Position numbers and translations under genes: made by a program. This document shows, one piece after another, positions 22,325 to 30,381 of a stretch of 36,220 nucleotides of DNA (position 1 is its first letter; each line of letters begins with the position of its first letter). The notes below the pieces were generated by a model that was given only the letters and a program-made list of their open reading frames with translations, was not told the origin of the DNA and did no database searches. Source of the DNA: Nitrospiria bacterium (lineage in GTDB: Bacteria; Nitrospirota; Nitrospiria; DASWJH01). The stretch spans positions 1-36,220 of the forward strand of contig DASWJH010000014.1 of assembly GCA_036397255.1 (NCBI GenBank). The letters are read 5' to 3'.

Positions 22325-23179
22325 GTGAAAAAAATTGGAATCATTGTAAAACCCCAGGCCACCGGGGTCAAAGATATATTGAATTCCCTGGTTCAATGGC
22401 TTTCCGAACAGGGGAAGGAAGTTATCATTGACGAGGAAACCGCCCAATTGGGGGGTGGGCACTCACCTCACCCTAAATCAAAAATCCCATCCATGGTGGA
22501 TTTGATAATTGTTTTGGGAGGGGATGGAACCCTGCTAGGGGTAGCGCGCTTAGCCGCCGGGTTTGACGTTCCGATTCTGGGTGCTAATTTTGGAGGGCTA
22601 GGCTTCTTAACCGAGGTCACCCTGGAAGAAATTCAGCCCATTCTTTTAAAGATTTTTACCAATAATTATGTGATCGATGAAAGGGTTTTACTTCAAATTC
22701 AAATTATGCGAAATGGAAAAAAGGTAGCGGAATCCAATGCGCTCAATGATATCGTTGTGAGCAAAGGAACATTGGTTCGAATGATTTCTTTAGAAATACG
22801 GACCAACGGGGATTTAATTACATCCATTCGAGGAGATGGCTTGATCGTTTCTACCCCAACGGGTTCCACCGCCTACTCCCTTTCTGCAGGAGGGCCTATC
22901 CTTCATCCCTCCGTGGAAGCCCTTCTGCTCACTCCCATTTCTCCCCATATGTTAACCAATCGCCCCGTGGTGATCCCATTGAGCGCAAGGGTGGAAGTCA
23001 TATTAAAAACACAGGAAAAAGGCCCTCTGACCATAATCGACGGACAGGTAGGGTTCGAGCTTTTTCCAGGGGACCTCCTGGAAATTTCAAGGGGAAAGCA
23101 TAGGGTTCAATTAGTCCGATCTCCGGAAAAAAATTATTATGAAGTTCTTCGAAAGAAACTTAAATGGGGTGAAGGCTAG
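22325..23179 (+). CDS. nadK: NAD kinase
   Basis: ATP- or polyphosphate-dependent NAD kinase making NADP, cytoplasmic. From the GTG at 22325 the protein is 284 aa and begins (M)KKIGIIVKP, the usual family start. GGDGT lies at 65-69 (IIVLGGDGTLLGVAR), followed by GANFGGLGFLTE, NALNDIVVSKG, DGLIVSTPTGSTAYSLSAGGPILHP and a final DGQVGFEL strand, all in family order. SD AAGGGAG lies 14 nt before the GTG. Upstream in-frame ATGs at 22283 and 22295 are discounted because the predicted transcription start is near 22294. It overlaps the propeller lipoprotein gene by 41 bases. Confidence 0.95.
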   Translation: MKKIGIIVKPQATGVKDILNSLVQWLSEQGKEVIIDEETAQLGGGHSPHPKSKIPSMVDLIIVLGGDGTLLGVARLAAGFDVPILGANFGGLGFLTEVTLEEIQPILLKIFTNNYVIDERVLLQIQIMRNGKKVAESNALNDIVVSKGTLVRMISLEIRTNGDLITSIRGDGLIVSTPTGSTAYSLSAGGPILHPSVEALLLTPISPHMLTNRPVVIPLSARVEVILKTQEKGPLTIIDGQVGFELFPGDLLEISRGKHRVQLVRSPEKNYYEVLRKKLKWGEG

Positions 23180-24416
23180 GCTCCTTTCAACCCGGCTTTT
23201 AACCCTCTTCATTTTTTTATCTTTTTTAACTATTTTAACGGGATGTACCAATCAATCAAATACCACCCCTTCTGCCTCGCCTGAAAAAAATTCCAACCCC
23301 TCTAAGGAGTCTTTTCCCTCGGCTCCAGGCCCCAATGAGAATTCTGTTTCAGTATCCGTCGGGGGGGAAGAACCCTTTGAAGAAATGGAAGTTCCTCCCG
23401 GACACATTTTACCATGGACCAGTTGGGCCATCGGTGCTTTAATCCGGGGTCTTGCCCCTGATGGGGACAACCTATGGATCGGAACCACCAACGGCCTGAT
23501 CCGATTTCATAAAAAGAATGAAAGCTACAAAGTATTTACCACCAAAGATGGTCTCATGAATAATATTATTGTTTCCATTTTAGTGGGTCCGGATGGGGGA
23601 AAGTGGATCGGAACTTACGGAGGGGGATTACAGTATTATGATGATGAACAGTGGCGGGTGTTTACCCCCTATGGGAGAGGCACAACCCATTATGGCCCCC
23701 AATGGGTCAGCTATTCCCCTGGGGAAGGACTGGGGGACTTATGGGTTTATTCGGCCCTTTTTGATCCAGGAGGAGTTCTTTGGGTGGCCACTTGGAAAGG
23801 CGTGAGTCGGTTCGATGGTAAGGTGTTTAAAACCCTCTCTACCGGAGATGGAATGGTAGATAAATGGGTTTACACCATTAACGTGGATCGGGATGGGTCA
23901 CTTTGGTTTGGAACCGAAGGAGGGGTCAACCGTTATGACGGTAAAAATTGGGACGTGTGGACCCATCAGGACGGGTTAGGGGCAGTTGAGAGCCTCATAC
24001 GAGAAGAAGAAAAAGGAGCCCCTCAACTCCCACAAGGGCACCATCTGCAGGAAGGGAAAGGGGCCTCCGGATATAACCCCAATTATATTGTGAGTTCGGT
24101 AATCGATCAAAAAGGAATAAAATGGTTTGGGACCTGGGGAGGAGGGTTAAGCCGATTTGATGGGAAAAAGTGGAAAAATTACACCACCCAGGATGGTTTA
24201 GCAGGAAATACGGTTAATGCCATTGCCTTGGATCCCAATGGAATCCTTTGGATCGGGACGAATAATGGGGTCAGCCGTTATGACGGAAAAAACTTTAAAA
24301 CATTTCAAACCATGGACGGTTTGCTTTCCAACAGCGTTTTTGCTGTGGCCATTGATGAAGACGGAGCAAAATGGTTCGGAACCTATGGGGGAGTCAGCCG
24401 TTATACCGGGCCCTAG
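23139..24416 (+). CDS. Seven-bladed beta-propeller lipoprotein (two-component-regulator propeller repeats)
   Basis: 425 aa. Lipoprotein signal with lipobox LTGC near residue 36, then a Ser/Pro/Asn-rich linker and seven repeats of the Reg_prop type. Each repeat has a core like LWIGTxxGVSRYDGKxFxxFxTxDGL. By eye the blades end in LIRF, LQYY, VSRF, VNRY, LSRF, VSRY and VSRY. Seven blades close a full propeller by themselves. No histidine kinase or GGDEF domain follows, unlike the well-known hybrid sensors, so it is a free-standing lipid-anchored propeller, probably facing the periplasm or outer membrane. The start is ATG at 23139 inside nadK; a GTG at 23169 would also keep the lipobox. The coupling to nadK is odd functionally. 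Ligand unknown. Confidence 0.85.
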   Translation: MKFFERNLNGVKARLLSTRLLTLFIFLSFLTILTGCTNQSNTTPSASPEKNSNPSKESFPSAPGPNENSVSVSVGGEEPFEEMEVPPGHILPWTSWAIGALIRGLAPDGDNLWIGTTNGLIRFHKKNESYKVFTTKDGLMNNIIVSILVGPDGGKWIGTYGGGLQYYDDEQWRVFTPYGRGTTHYGPQWVSYSPGEGLGDLWVYSALFDPGGVLWVATWKGVSRFDGKVFKTLSTGDGMVDKWVYTINVDRDGSLWFGTEGGVNRYDGKNWDVWTHQDGLGAVESLIREEEKGAPQLPQGHHLQEGKGASGYNPNYIVSSVIDQKGIKWFGTWGGGLSRFDGKKWKNYTTQDGLAGNTVNAIALDPNGILWIGTNNGVSRYDGKNFKTFQTMDGLLSNSVFAVAIDEDGAKWFGTYGGVSRYTGP

Positions 24417-24611
24417 GAAAATCCCCAAGTAAAACCAGCTGATTCAAAAGCAACTTTCCTTGCAACATAACTCAGCCTCTTTCAAAAAAAAACTAAATAG
24501 TTTACACTAAATTTACCCTTCCCTTTTTTTCTTAAAAAAATCCTCCCACTCTACACTTCCAACGCGTTGCATTTTTTGGAACCCCGGTGTATATTTTTCT
24601 AAGGAGTCTAA

Positions 24612-25610
24612 ATGCCTGAATTAAGAAAAGATCCCATCACCGGGAGATGGGTCATTATTTCATCGGAACGGGGAAAAAGGCCCTCCGATTTTCAGCCGGA
24701 ACAAACAAAAGGAAAAAGTCTGTTTTGCCCTTTTTGCCCGGGAAATGAATCCTCCACCCCCCCTGAAATTCTTTCCTTTCGCGAAATAGGAAGTATCCCC
24801 AATGGCCCCGGCTGGAGCCTTCGCGTCGTTCCCAACAAATTCCCAGCGCTTCAAATTGAAGGGCAGCAGGACAAATCCGGCGAAGGCCTTTACGATAAAA
24901 TGAACGGGATCGGGGCCCATGAAGTTATTATTGAAACCCCAGACCATCACACCTCATTGGCCAACCTTCCCTTAAAAAAAATTGAAGATATCTTTTGGGC
25001 CTACCGGGATCGAATAATGGATTTAACTAAAGATCAACGGTTTAAATATATCCTCATTTTCAAAAATGAGGGAGAGGTTGCAGGGGCGACACTGGAACAC
25101 GGTCATTCACAACTCATTGCGCTTCCCATTGTTCCCCGGCAGGTTTCCGAAGAAATTGATGGGGCATCTCATTACTTTGAGTATAAAGAGCGATGCATTT
25201 TTTGTGATATTGTTCGGCAGGAACTAGATTCTGGGCGTCGGCTCATTGCAGAAAACAATCACTTCGTTGCTTTGACCCCTTTTGCCCCGCGATTTCCCTA
25301 TGAGACCTGGATCCTTCCGAAAAGACACAGCGCAAGTTTTGAACACTCACAGTCCGCAGATTTTGAGAGCCTTGCAAAAATGATCAAATTGATTCTTTTA
25401 AAAATGGATAAAGTGTTGAATATTCCGCCTTACAATTTCATGATTCACACCTGCCCTATTAAAAACCACATTGAAGAGTTTTTTCATTGGCACATTGAAA
25501 TTATTCCAAAACTGACCCGAATCGCTGGTTTTGAATGGGGATCCGGATTTTATATCAACCCCACCGCCCCCGAGGAAGCCTCTTCCTTTCTTCGAGAGGC
25601 CAACGTATAA
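24612..25610 (+). CDS. galT: Galactose-1-phosphate uridylyltransferase family protein
   Basis: 332 aa, cytoplasmic. GalT of the HIT superfamily moves UMP between UDP-glucose and hexose-1-phosphate. The N-terminus (ELRKDPITGRWVIISSERGKRPSDF) is typical. CPFC at 39-42 and a second CIFC give zinc-ligand cysteines, and the nucleophile motif HGHSQ is at 163-167 (ATLEHGHSQLIALP). HWHIEIIPKLTRIAGFEWGSGFYINP marks the C-terminal half. SD AAGGAG is 7 nt before the ATG. In bacteria without a Leloir operon this family often sits with glycogen genes, as here beside glgA (9 nt apart), so it may act as a general hexose-1-phosphate nucleotidyl-exchange enzyme. A weak promoter candidate (TTGCAT-17-TATATT, 24567-24595) precedes it. 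Confidence 0.93.
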   Translation: MPELRKDPITGRWVIISSERGKRPSDFQPEQTKGKSLFCPFCPGNESSTPPEILSFREIGSIPNGPGWSLRVVPNKFPALQIEGQQDKSGEGLYDKMNGIGAHEVIIETPDHHTSLANLPLKKIEDIFWAYRDRIMDLTKDQRFKYILIFKNEGEVAGATLEHGHSQLIALPIVPRQVSEEIDGASHYFEYKERCIFCDIVRQELDSGRRLIAENNHFVALTPFAPRFPYETWILPKRHSASFEHSQSADFESLAKMIKLILLKMDKVLNIPPYNFMIHTCPIKNHIEEFFHWHIEIIPKLTRIAGFEWGSGFYINPTAPEEASSFLREANV

Positions 25611-25619
25611 TCTCCCTTG

Positions 25620-27068
25620 ATGAACCCAAAGAACATTCTAATGCTATCATCCGAGGTCTCTCCTTTTGCAAAAACGGGGGGTTTAGGAGATGTCCTGGGG
25701 TCGCTTCCTTTGGCCCTTCGGGAATTGGGTTTTGACGTGCGGATCATGATGCCCCGGTACCAAGGTATCCACCCTGACCATTACTCCCATTCCCCCATCA
25801 TTCCTTCCCTTCCCATTTCAACCGGTGGAGATTCCATCACCACCCAGGTTTGGGAAGGACGCTTGGGTCAAACCCTTCCCGTTTATTTTATTGACGCCCC
25901 CGCCTATTTTCAACGTGAAGGATTTTACGGAGATTCCCAAGAAGATTATCCCGATAATGCAGAACGGTTTTCTTTTTTCAACCGAGCAGCACTGGAAATA
26001 ACCCGTACCCTCTCTTTTATCCCTCATATTATCCATTGTCATGATTGGCAAACCGCCCTTGCACCGGTATACTTAAAATTCCTTTACCCCAAGGACCGTT
26101 TTTTTAAAGAAACCCGAACCGTTTTTACCATCCATAATTTGGGGTTCCAGGGGCTTTTTGAGGCTTCCCATTTTTCCAAACTGGGACTTCCCCCCGAACT
26201 GTTTTCACTTGAGGGTTTGGAGTTTTATGGAAAAATTAACTTGATGAAAGGGGGACTTCTTTTTGCCGATCATCTGACCACCGTCAGCCAAAATTATTGC
26301 CAAGAAATCCAAAAAAAACCCTTAGGAAGTGGTTTAGAAGGCGTCCTGAAAAAAAGGTCAAACGATTTGGTGGGAATCCTCAACGGAATCAATACCCAAC
26401 AATGGAATCCCGAAACAGACCCAAACTTGAAAGAGCGTTATTATCCAAAAAACCTGACGGGAAAGATCATCAATAAAGAAGAACTGCAACGCCAGCATGG
26501 GTTCCCCATCAAAAAAAATACGCCGTTAATCGGAATGGTCACCCGCTTGACCCGACAAAAGGGACTGGACCTGATCACCGATGCAGTGGATGAACTGATG
26601 AAATTGGACCTACAGCTTATTATTTTAGGAGCAGGGGAAAAACAATACCAGAATTTTTTATTAAATTTATCGAAAAGATACCCTCAAAAAACCCAGGTGA
26701 GAATCGGGTTTCAAGAAACACTGGCCCGCCAAATTTATGCTGGGTGCGATTTCTTTCTAATGCCCTCCCTGTATGAACCTTGCGGAATCAGTCAATTAAT
26801 CAGTCTACGTTACGGAACCATTCCTATTGTAAGAAAAACAGGAGGTTTGGCAGACACGGTAAAAGAATTTAATCCCATTACCGGAAAAGGGCATGGCTTT
26901 TTATTCAACCATTACGAAAAGGAGAGTCTGTTAGCCACCCTCAATCAGGCATTGGACTGTTATAAAAACCCCCAACATCGAAAAAAACTCATTTTGAATG
27001 CCATGAAGTTGGACTTTTCCTGGAAAGCCTCCGCCCTCCTCTACAGGCAATTGTATGAAAAATTTTAG
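25620..27068 (+). CDS. glgA: Glycogen (starch) synthase, GT5 family
   Basis: 482 aa. Transfers glucose from ADP-glucose to a growing alpha-1,4-glucan. The N-terminal ADP-glucose-binding loop KTGGLGDVLG follows ILMLSSEVSPFA. Family signatures HCHDWQTALAP, TVFTIHNLGFQG, GILNGINTQQWNP, GMVTRLTRQKGLDLI, MPSLYEPCGISQL and RKTGGLADTV are all present. The start is ATG at 25620 directly after a TTG (25617). No good SD is seen, so translation probably depends on the galT gene ending 9 nt upstream. The two genes indicate storage-glucan metabolism; branching enzyme and ADP-glucose pyrophosphorylase are not in the window. Confidence 0.96.
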   Translation: MNPKNILMLSSEVSPFAKTGGLGDVLGSLPLALRELGFDVRIMMPRYQGIHPDHYSHSPIIPSLPISTGGDSITTQVWEGRLGQTLPVYFIDAPAYFQREGFYGDSQEDYPDNAERFSFFNRAALEITRTLSFIPHIIHCHDWQTALAPVYLKFLYPKDRFFKETRTVFTIHNLGFQGLFEASHFSKLGLPPELFSLEGLEFYGKINLMKGGLLFADHLTTVSQNYCQEIQKKPLGSGLEGVLKKRSNDLVGILNGINTQQWNPETDPNLKERYYPKNLTGKIINKEELQRQHGFPIKKNTPLIGMVTRLTRQKGLDLITDAVDELMKLDLQLIILGAGEKQYQNFLLNLSKRYPQKTQVRIGFQETLARQIYAGCDFFLMPSLYEPCGISQLISLRYGTIPIVRKTGGLADTVKEFNPITGKGHGFLFNHYEKESLLATLNQALDCYKNPQHRKKLILNAMKLDFSWKASALLYRQLYEKF

Positions 27069-27147
27069 AGAAACCAAAGGTTGAAATTACAATAGGGGAT
27101 CCGAAGGATTCTCTCCTCCCCTCAATGGACCCAATTTAATAAAAAAA

Positions 27148-28470
27148 ATGGAACCTTCAACCCCACATTCCCCAGAACCCTTAGACACCTTTGAGATCCA
27201 CATTGAGAAGTTGGTGGAAGGGGGGATGGGATTGGGCTATTTAAACGGGAAGGTGGTCTTTGTCCCCTGGACCCTCCCCGGTGAAAAAATTGAAATAAAA
27301 CCAAACGACGGTCAAAAAGATTATATTAAAGCAAACCCAAGCCGGATACTCTCCCCCTCTCCCCACCGAATAAAACCCCCGTGCTCGTTCTACCAGGTAT
27401 GCGGGGGATGTAATCTTCAACACATGGATTACACCCATCAGACCATTGAAAAAACCAACATTTTCAAGGAAACACTTTACAGAATTGGTAAGATTAGTCC
27501 TTCTCTCATCTTCCCCACGGTGTGCTCTAAACGCCCTTATTTTTATCGAAATCGGTGCCAGCTCCGGGTCCGTTTCCATGAGGGACGGAACCTTCTGGGT
27601 TACAACGAATTCCACACCCATCGCATTGTTCCGATAGAGGAATGTTTACTTTTGGAACCCCCGCTCAATGAAACCCTCAAAACCTTATCCCATACCTTTT
27701 CAGGCGCCTTGGCCATTCCCAATCTTCGGAGGATTCACATTCAATTTTCTTCCTCGGAAAAACAATTTTTGCTGTCACTTTATTCAGTAGGCCCCCTTTC
27801 CTTTCCCTTAAAACGCATCTATGACGCGCTCCGTTCTAATCTCCCGTTGAAAGGACTCATTGCTTACTCCTCCTCAGGCAGGCAAGTCCTCGGTTTGGAT
27901 TTCCTTTTTCACCAATTGGGAACCTTTTCCTTCCGGGCAGGAGACCGAACCTTTGTTCAAATCCATTGGGAGCTTAATCACCTGTTGGTTGACCTCCTTT
28001 TAAAATGGATGTCCCCTTTGGCCGGAAAAAAGGTTCTGGAATTGTATTCCGGAATGGGAAATTTTTCACTTCCTCTTGCCCAGGAGGGGGCCACGGTTAC
28101 CGGTTTGGATGAAAACCCCCACGCCATTCAGGATGCAATCCAAAACGCCAAACAAAATCAGGTTGAATCTTGCCGGTTCCAGCCTGCAAACTTATATTAC
28201 GGCCTCCCAAAAAAACAGGATATTCCCAGAGAAGTGGATGCCCTCCTGGTGGACCCACCCCGGGAAGGCCTTTCCAAAAAGCTATGTCAGGATATTTTAG
28301 CCTTAGCTCCCCCGAGTATCGTTTACATTTCTTGTTCTCCATCTACATTGGCCCGGGATCTCCATCTTTTGACCCAAAATCATTTCCGCATAAAAAGGAT
28401 ACAACCCGTTGATCTTTTTCCCCAGACCCCGCATTTGGAGGCCATCGCTCATTTAGAACGAAAAGGATAG
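27148..28470 (+). CDS. rlmD: 23S rRNA (uracil-5-)-methyltransferase, RlmD/RumA family
   Basis: 440 aa. An N-terminal TRAM domain (EIHIEKLVEGGMGLGYLNGKVVFVPWTLPGE), then the [4Fe-4S] cysteines Cys79, Cys85 and Cys88 (CSFYQVCGGC) with a fourth in EECLLLEP. The C-terminal SAM-dependent fold has LYSGMGNFSLPLA for SAM binding, DPPREGL, and the nucleophile Cys in YISCSPSTLARDL. The final HLEAIAHLER is also typical. Methylates C5 of a uridine in 23S rRNA; RlmD (U1939) is the nearest description, but RlmCD-type dual specificity cannot be told apart by eye. Start ATG at 27148, with no clear SD. Confidence 0.93.
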   Translation: MEPSTPHSPEPLDTFEIHIEKLVEGGMGLGYLNGKVVFVPWTLPGEKIEIKPNDGQKDYIKANPSRILSPSPHRIKPPCSFYQVCGGCNLQHMDYTHQTIEKTNIFKETLYRIGKISPSLIFPTVCSKRPYFYRNRCQLRVRFHEGRNLLGYNEFHTHRIVPIEECLLLEPPLNETLKTLSHTFSGALAIPNLRRIHIQFSSSEKQFLLSLYSVGPLSFPLKRIYDALRSNLPLKGLIAYSSSGRQVLGLDFLFHQLGTFSFRAGDRTFVQIHWELNHLLVDLLLKWMSPLAGKKVLELYSGMGNFSLPLAQEGATVTGLDENPHAIQDAIQNAKQNQVESCRFQPANLYYGLPKKQDIPREVDALLVDPPREGLSKKLCQDILALAPPSIVYISCSPSTLARDLHLLTQNHFRIKRIQPVDLFPQTPHLEAIAHLERKG

Positions 28471-28555
28471 TCCCTTTTGAACTCATTGGGAAAACAGAAT
28501 GAGCCAAAGAGGTCCATCGAAGAAAAAAATAAAACAAAACCGAATTTTCTAAGGG

Positions 28556-28585
28556 ATGACACGGGAAAGGAAACTATGGTATATT
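28556..28585 (+). promoter_or_regulatory. Extended -10 promoter for the 112-aa gene
   Basis: ATGACA (28556-28561), 18-nt spacer and TATATT (28580-28585), preceded by TGG, giving an extended -10 (TGnTATATT). Predicted start near 28592, about 58 nt before the ATG at 28650, which has GGAG as SD. Confidence 0.5.
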
Positions 28586-28649
28586 GCAGATTGTAAGATT
28601 TTAATGAGTATAAACGAACCAATAGAAATGTTTTCAATGGAGTTCAAAA

Positions 28650-28988
28650 ATGACGGTTCAGGAATTAGTAAATCGGTTTCCCGAAATCCCACAGGATCTT
28701 CACAACGAACCTGTTTTGGCCCAATTTGCCGAAGCCTGTGATGAAATTCTCAGAAAAGCACAAAAACCCAGTGCTTGTTCCACTGAACATGATGCCGGAA
28801 ACCAATTTTACTTAAAACTCATTGGTCCTTTATCGATCTACCGATATGGCCTCTCAACACGGGAAAAGGTTCTGAGCCAATTGCAGGAGATCCTCGATCA
28901 CCAAAAAACAGACCCAGAAGGTTTTTCGGAACGCCTTCTCACCCCAGATACGGTGGATAAAGAGGTCAAAGGGCCCGGTTGCTCTTAA
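28650..28988 (+). CDS. Unknown small cytoplasmic protein
   Basis: 112 aa, not recognised. No signal peptide or TM segment. It opens TVQELVNRFPEIPQDLHNEPVLAQFAEACDEILRKAQKPSACS, mostly helical. It then has YLKLIGPLSIYRYGLSTREKVLSQLQEILDHQ and ends GPGCS. Two cysteines (one in the middle, one as penultimate residue) might bind a metal or form a disulphide; this is only a possibility. SD GGAG before the ATG and an extended -10 promoter about 60 nt upstream support a real gene with its own transcription. The following aminotransferase gene starts 74 bp later and may be co-transcribed. Confidence 0.75.
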   Translation: MTVQELVNRFPEIPQDLHNEPVLAQFAEACDEILRKAQKPSACSTEHDAGNQFYLKLIGPLSIYRYGLSTREKVLSQLQEILDHQKTDPEGFSERLLTPDTVDKEVKGPGCS

Positions 28989-29062
28989 ACTCTATAAAAC
29001 ACCCTCGGGTAAGGGTCAAACCGGTATTTCTTCCTCTTTAAGATTGGCCCTCCAAACCGTTC

Positions 29063-30244
29063 ATGTTTTCTCAATTTGCCTCTACATTTTGCCAAGACAT
29101 CAATCCTCTCTATCGTGAATACCATCGGATGGTGGCCCAGGGTGAAACCATTATCGATCTGATATCGGGTAATGTAAGCCATCAAAACCTCTTTTATCCC
29201 CAAAAGACCTTAAAAAAGATCCTGGCCAAAGCCACTCATCGGGCCAAACGCTACCACCCTCACCCCTTAGGTCAGGCTATGGCACGAAAAGCGGTTTGTG
29301 ATTTTTATCTTTCTAAAGGAATTGAATTTGATTTAAACCATATTCTTCTCACCCCAGGGACTAGCATTTCCTACTGGTACTGCTTTCAGCTTTTGGCCAA
29401 CCCGGGGGATGAAATTCTTTGCCCAAAACCCTCCTATCCTCTATTTGAATACATTGCCGCCTTATGCGGGATCCGTTTGACTTATTATCCCCTGCATTTG
29501 GATCCGGACCACCCCATTGCTATGGAAGAGGTGGAAGCCCAAATCACCTCAAAAAGCCGGGCGATCATCCTCATTTCACCCCACAATCCCACCGGAATTG
29601 TTTTCAACCAAAACGGTTTGGAAAAAATAGCCACGTTGGCTAAGCAGCATCAGCTTCCCCTTATTTCAGATGAGGTATTCAGTGAGTTTCTTTTTGACCG
29701 ATCCCACCTTCCAAGAGCTGCCGCTACCCAGGCACCCCTGGTTTTTACCCTCAATGGCTTTTCCAAAATGTTTGCCCTGCCCGGACTCAAAATAGGGTGG
29801 ATGGTAGTGTCGGGAAAAAGGTCTTTAGTTGAAAAAACAGTGAAAACATTGGAAATGATATCGGACACCTTTCTCCCGGTGGGGGAGGTTCAACAATTCG
29901 CGGTCCGCGACATTTTCAGGGAGGGGAAAACATTTTTAAAAAATTTCACAAAAGAGATCCAAAAACGTCGTAATTTAACCCTCAAGATCCTTTCCCGATT
30001 TCCTCACCTTTGTCCTTTCCCCCCTCAAGGGGGTTTTTATTTAACCATAAAATTAAAAAAACAGTGGAAGCAAGCCAACCCTGACCAGTGGGTGCTTGAC
30101 CTCCTTACCCAAAAGCGAATTTTAATTCACCCGGGTTACTTTTATGATATGGAACCCTTTCACCTGGTCACCAGCTTCGTATCGCGTCCCATGATTTTAA
30201 GGAAAGCGCTTCAGGGAATGGGTGATTATTTTTTAGAGAAGTGA
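29063..30244 (+). CDS. PLP-dependent class I/II aminotransferase
   Basis: 393 aa, fold type I. Visible signatures: LTPGTSISYWYCF (PLP-phosphate region), PKPSYPLFEYIAAL, ISPHNPTGIVFN (Asn binding the PLP ring oxygen), SDEVFSEFLF (Asp on the pyridine nitrogen), the Schiff-base lysine in LNGFSKMFALPGLKIGWMV, and a late substrate-carboxylate Arg in SFVSRP. Closest in style to alanine/aspartate aminotransferases of the AlaT/AspC group; the substrate is not decided. Start ATG at 29063 (MFSQFASTF) without a good SD. It converges on the ExeA-like gene. Confidence 0.9.
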   Translation: MFSQFASTFCQDINPLYREYHRMVAQGETIIDLISGNVSHQNLFYPQKTLKKILAKATHRAKRYHPHPLGQAMARKAVCDFYLSKGIEFDLNHILLTPGTSISYWYCFQLLANPGDEILCPKPSYPLFEYIAALCGIRLTYYPLHLDPDHPIAMEEVEAQITSKSRAIILISPHNPTGIVFNQNGLEKIATLAKQHQLPLISDEVFSEFLFDRSHLPRAAATQAPLVFTLNGFSKMFALPGLKIGWMVVSGKRSLVEKTVKTLEMISDTFLPVGEVQQFAVRDIFREGKTFLKNFTKEIQKRRNLTLKILSRFPHLCPFPPQGGFYLTIKLKKQWKQANPDQWVLDLLTQKRILIHPGYFYDMEPFHLVTSFVSRPMILRKALQGMGDYFLEK

Positions 30245-30381
30245 AGGGGAAATCAGCTCTTAAAGGCCTTGGAGGTGGGTTATTGGTGATCTGAAATTTC
30301 TGGGTTTTGAAACTGAATGTAGGGGGGAAATCCGGTTTTTGAACCAGGTTAAAAGTGGAATAAAAATCCGTCTCATTGAAC

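Noticed and set aside
28461-28478. Possible terminator hairpin after rlmD (AAAAGG...CCTTTT)
   Set aside because: The stem is short and AT-rich, overlaps the stop codon and is not followed by a T-run.
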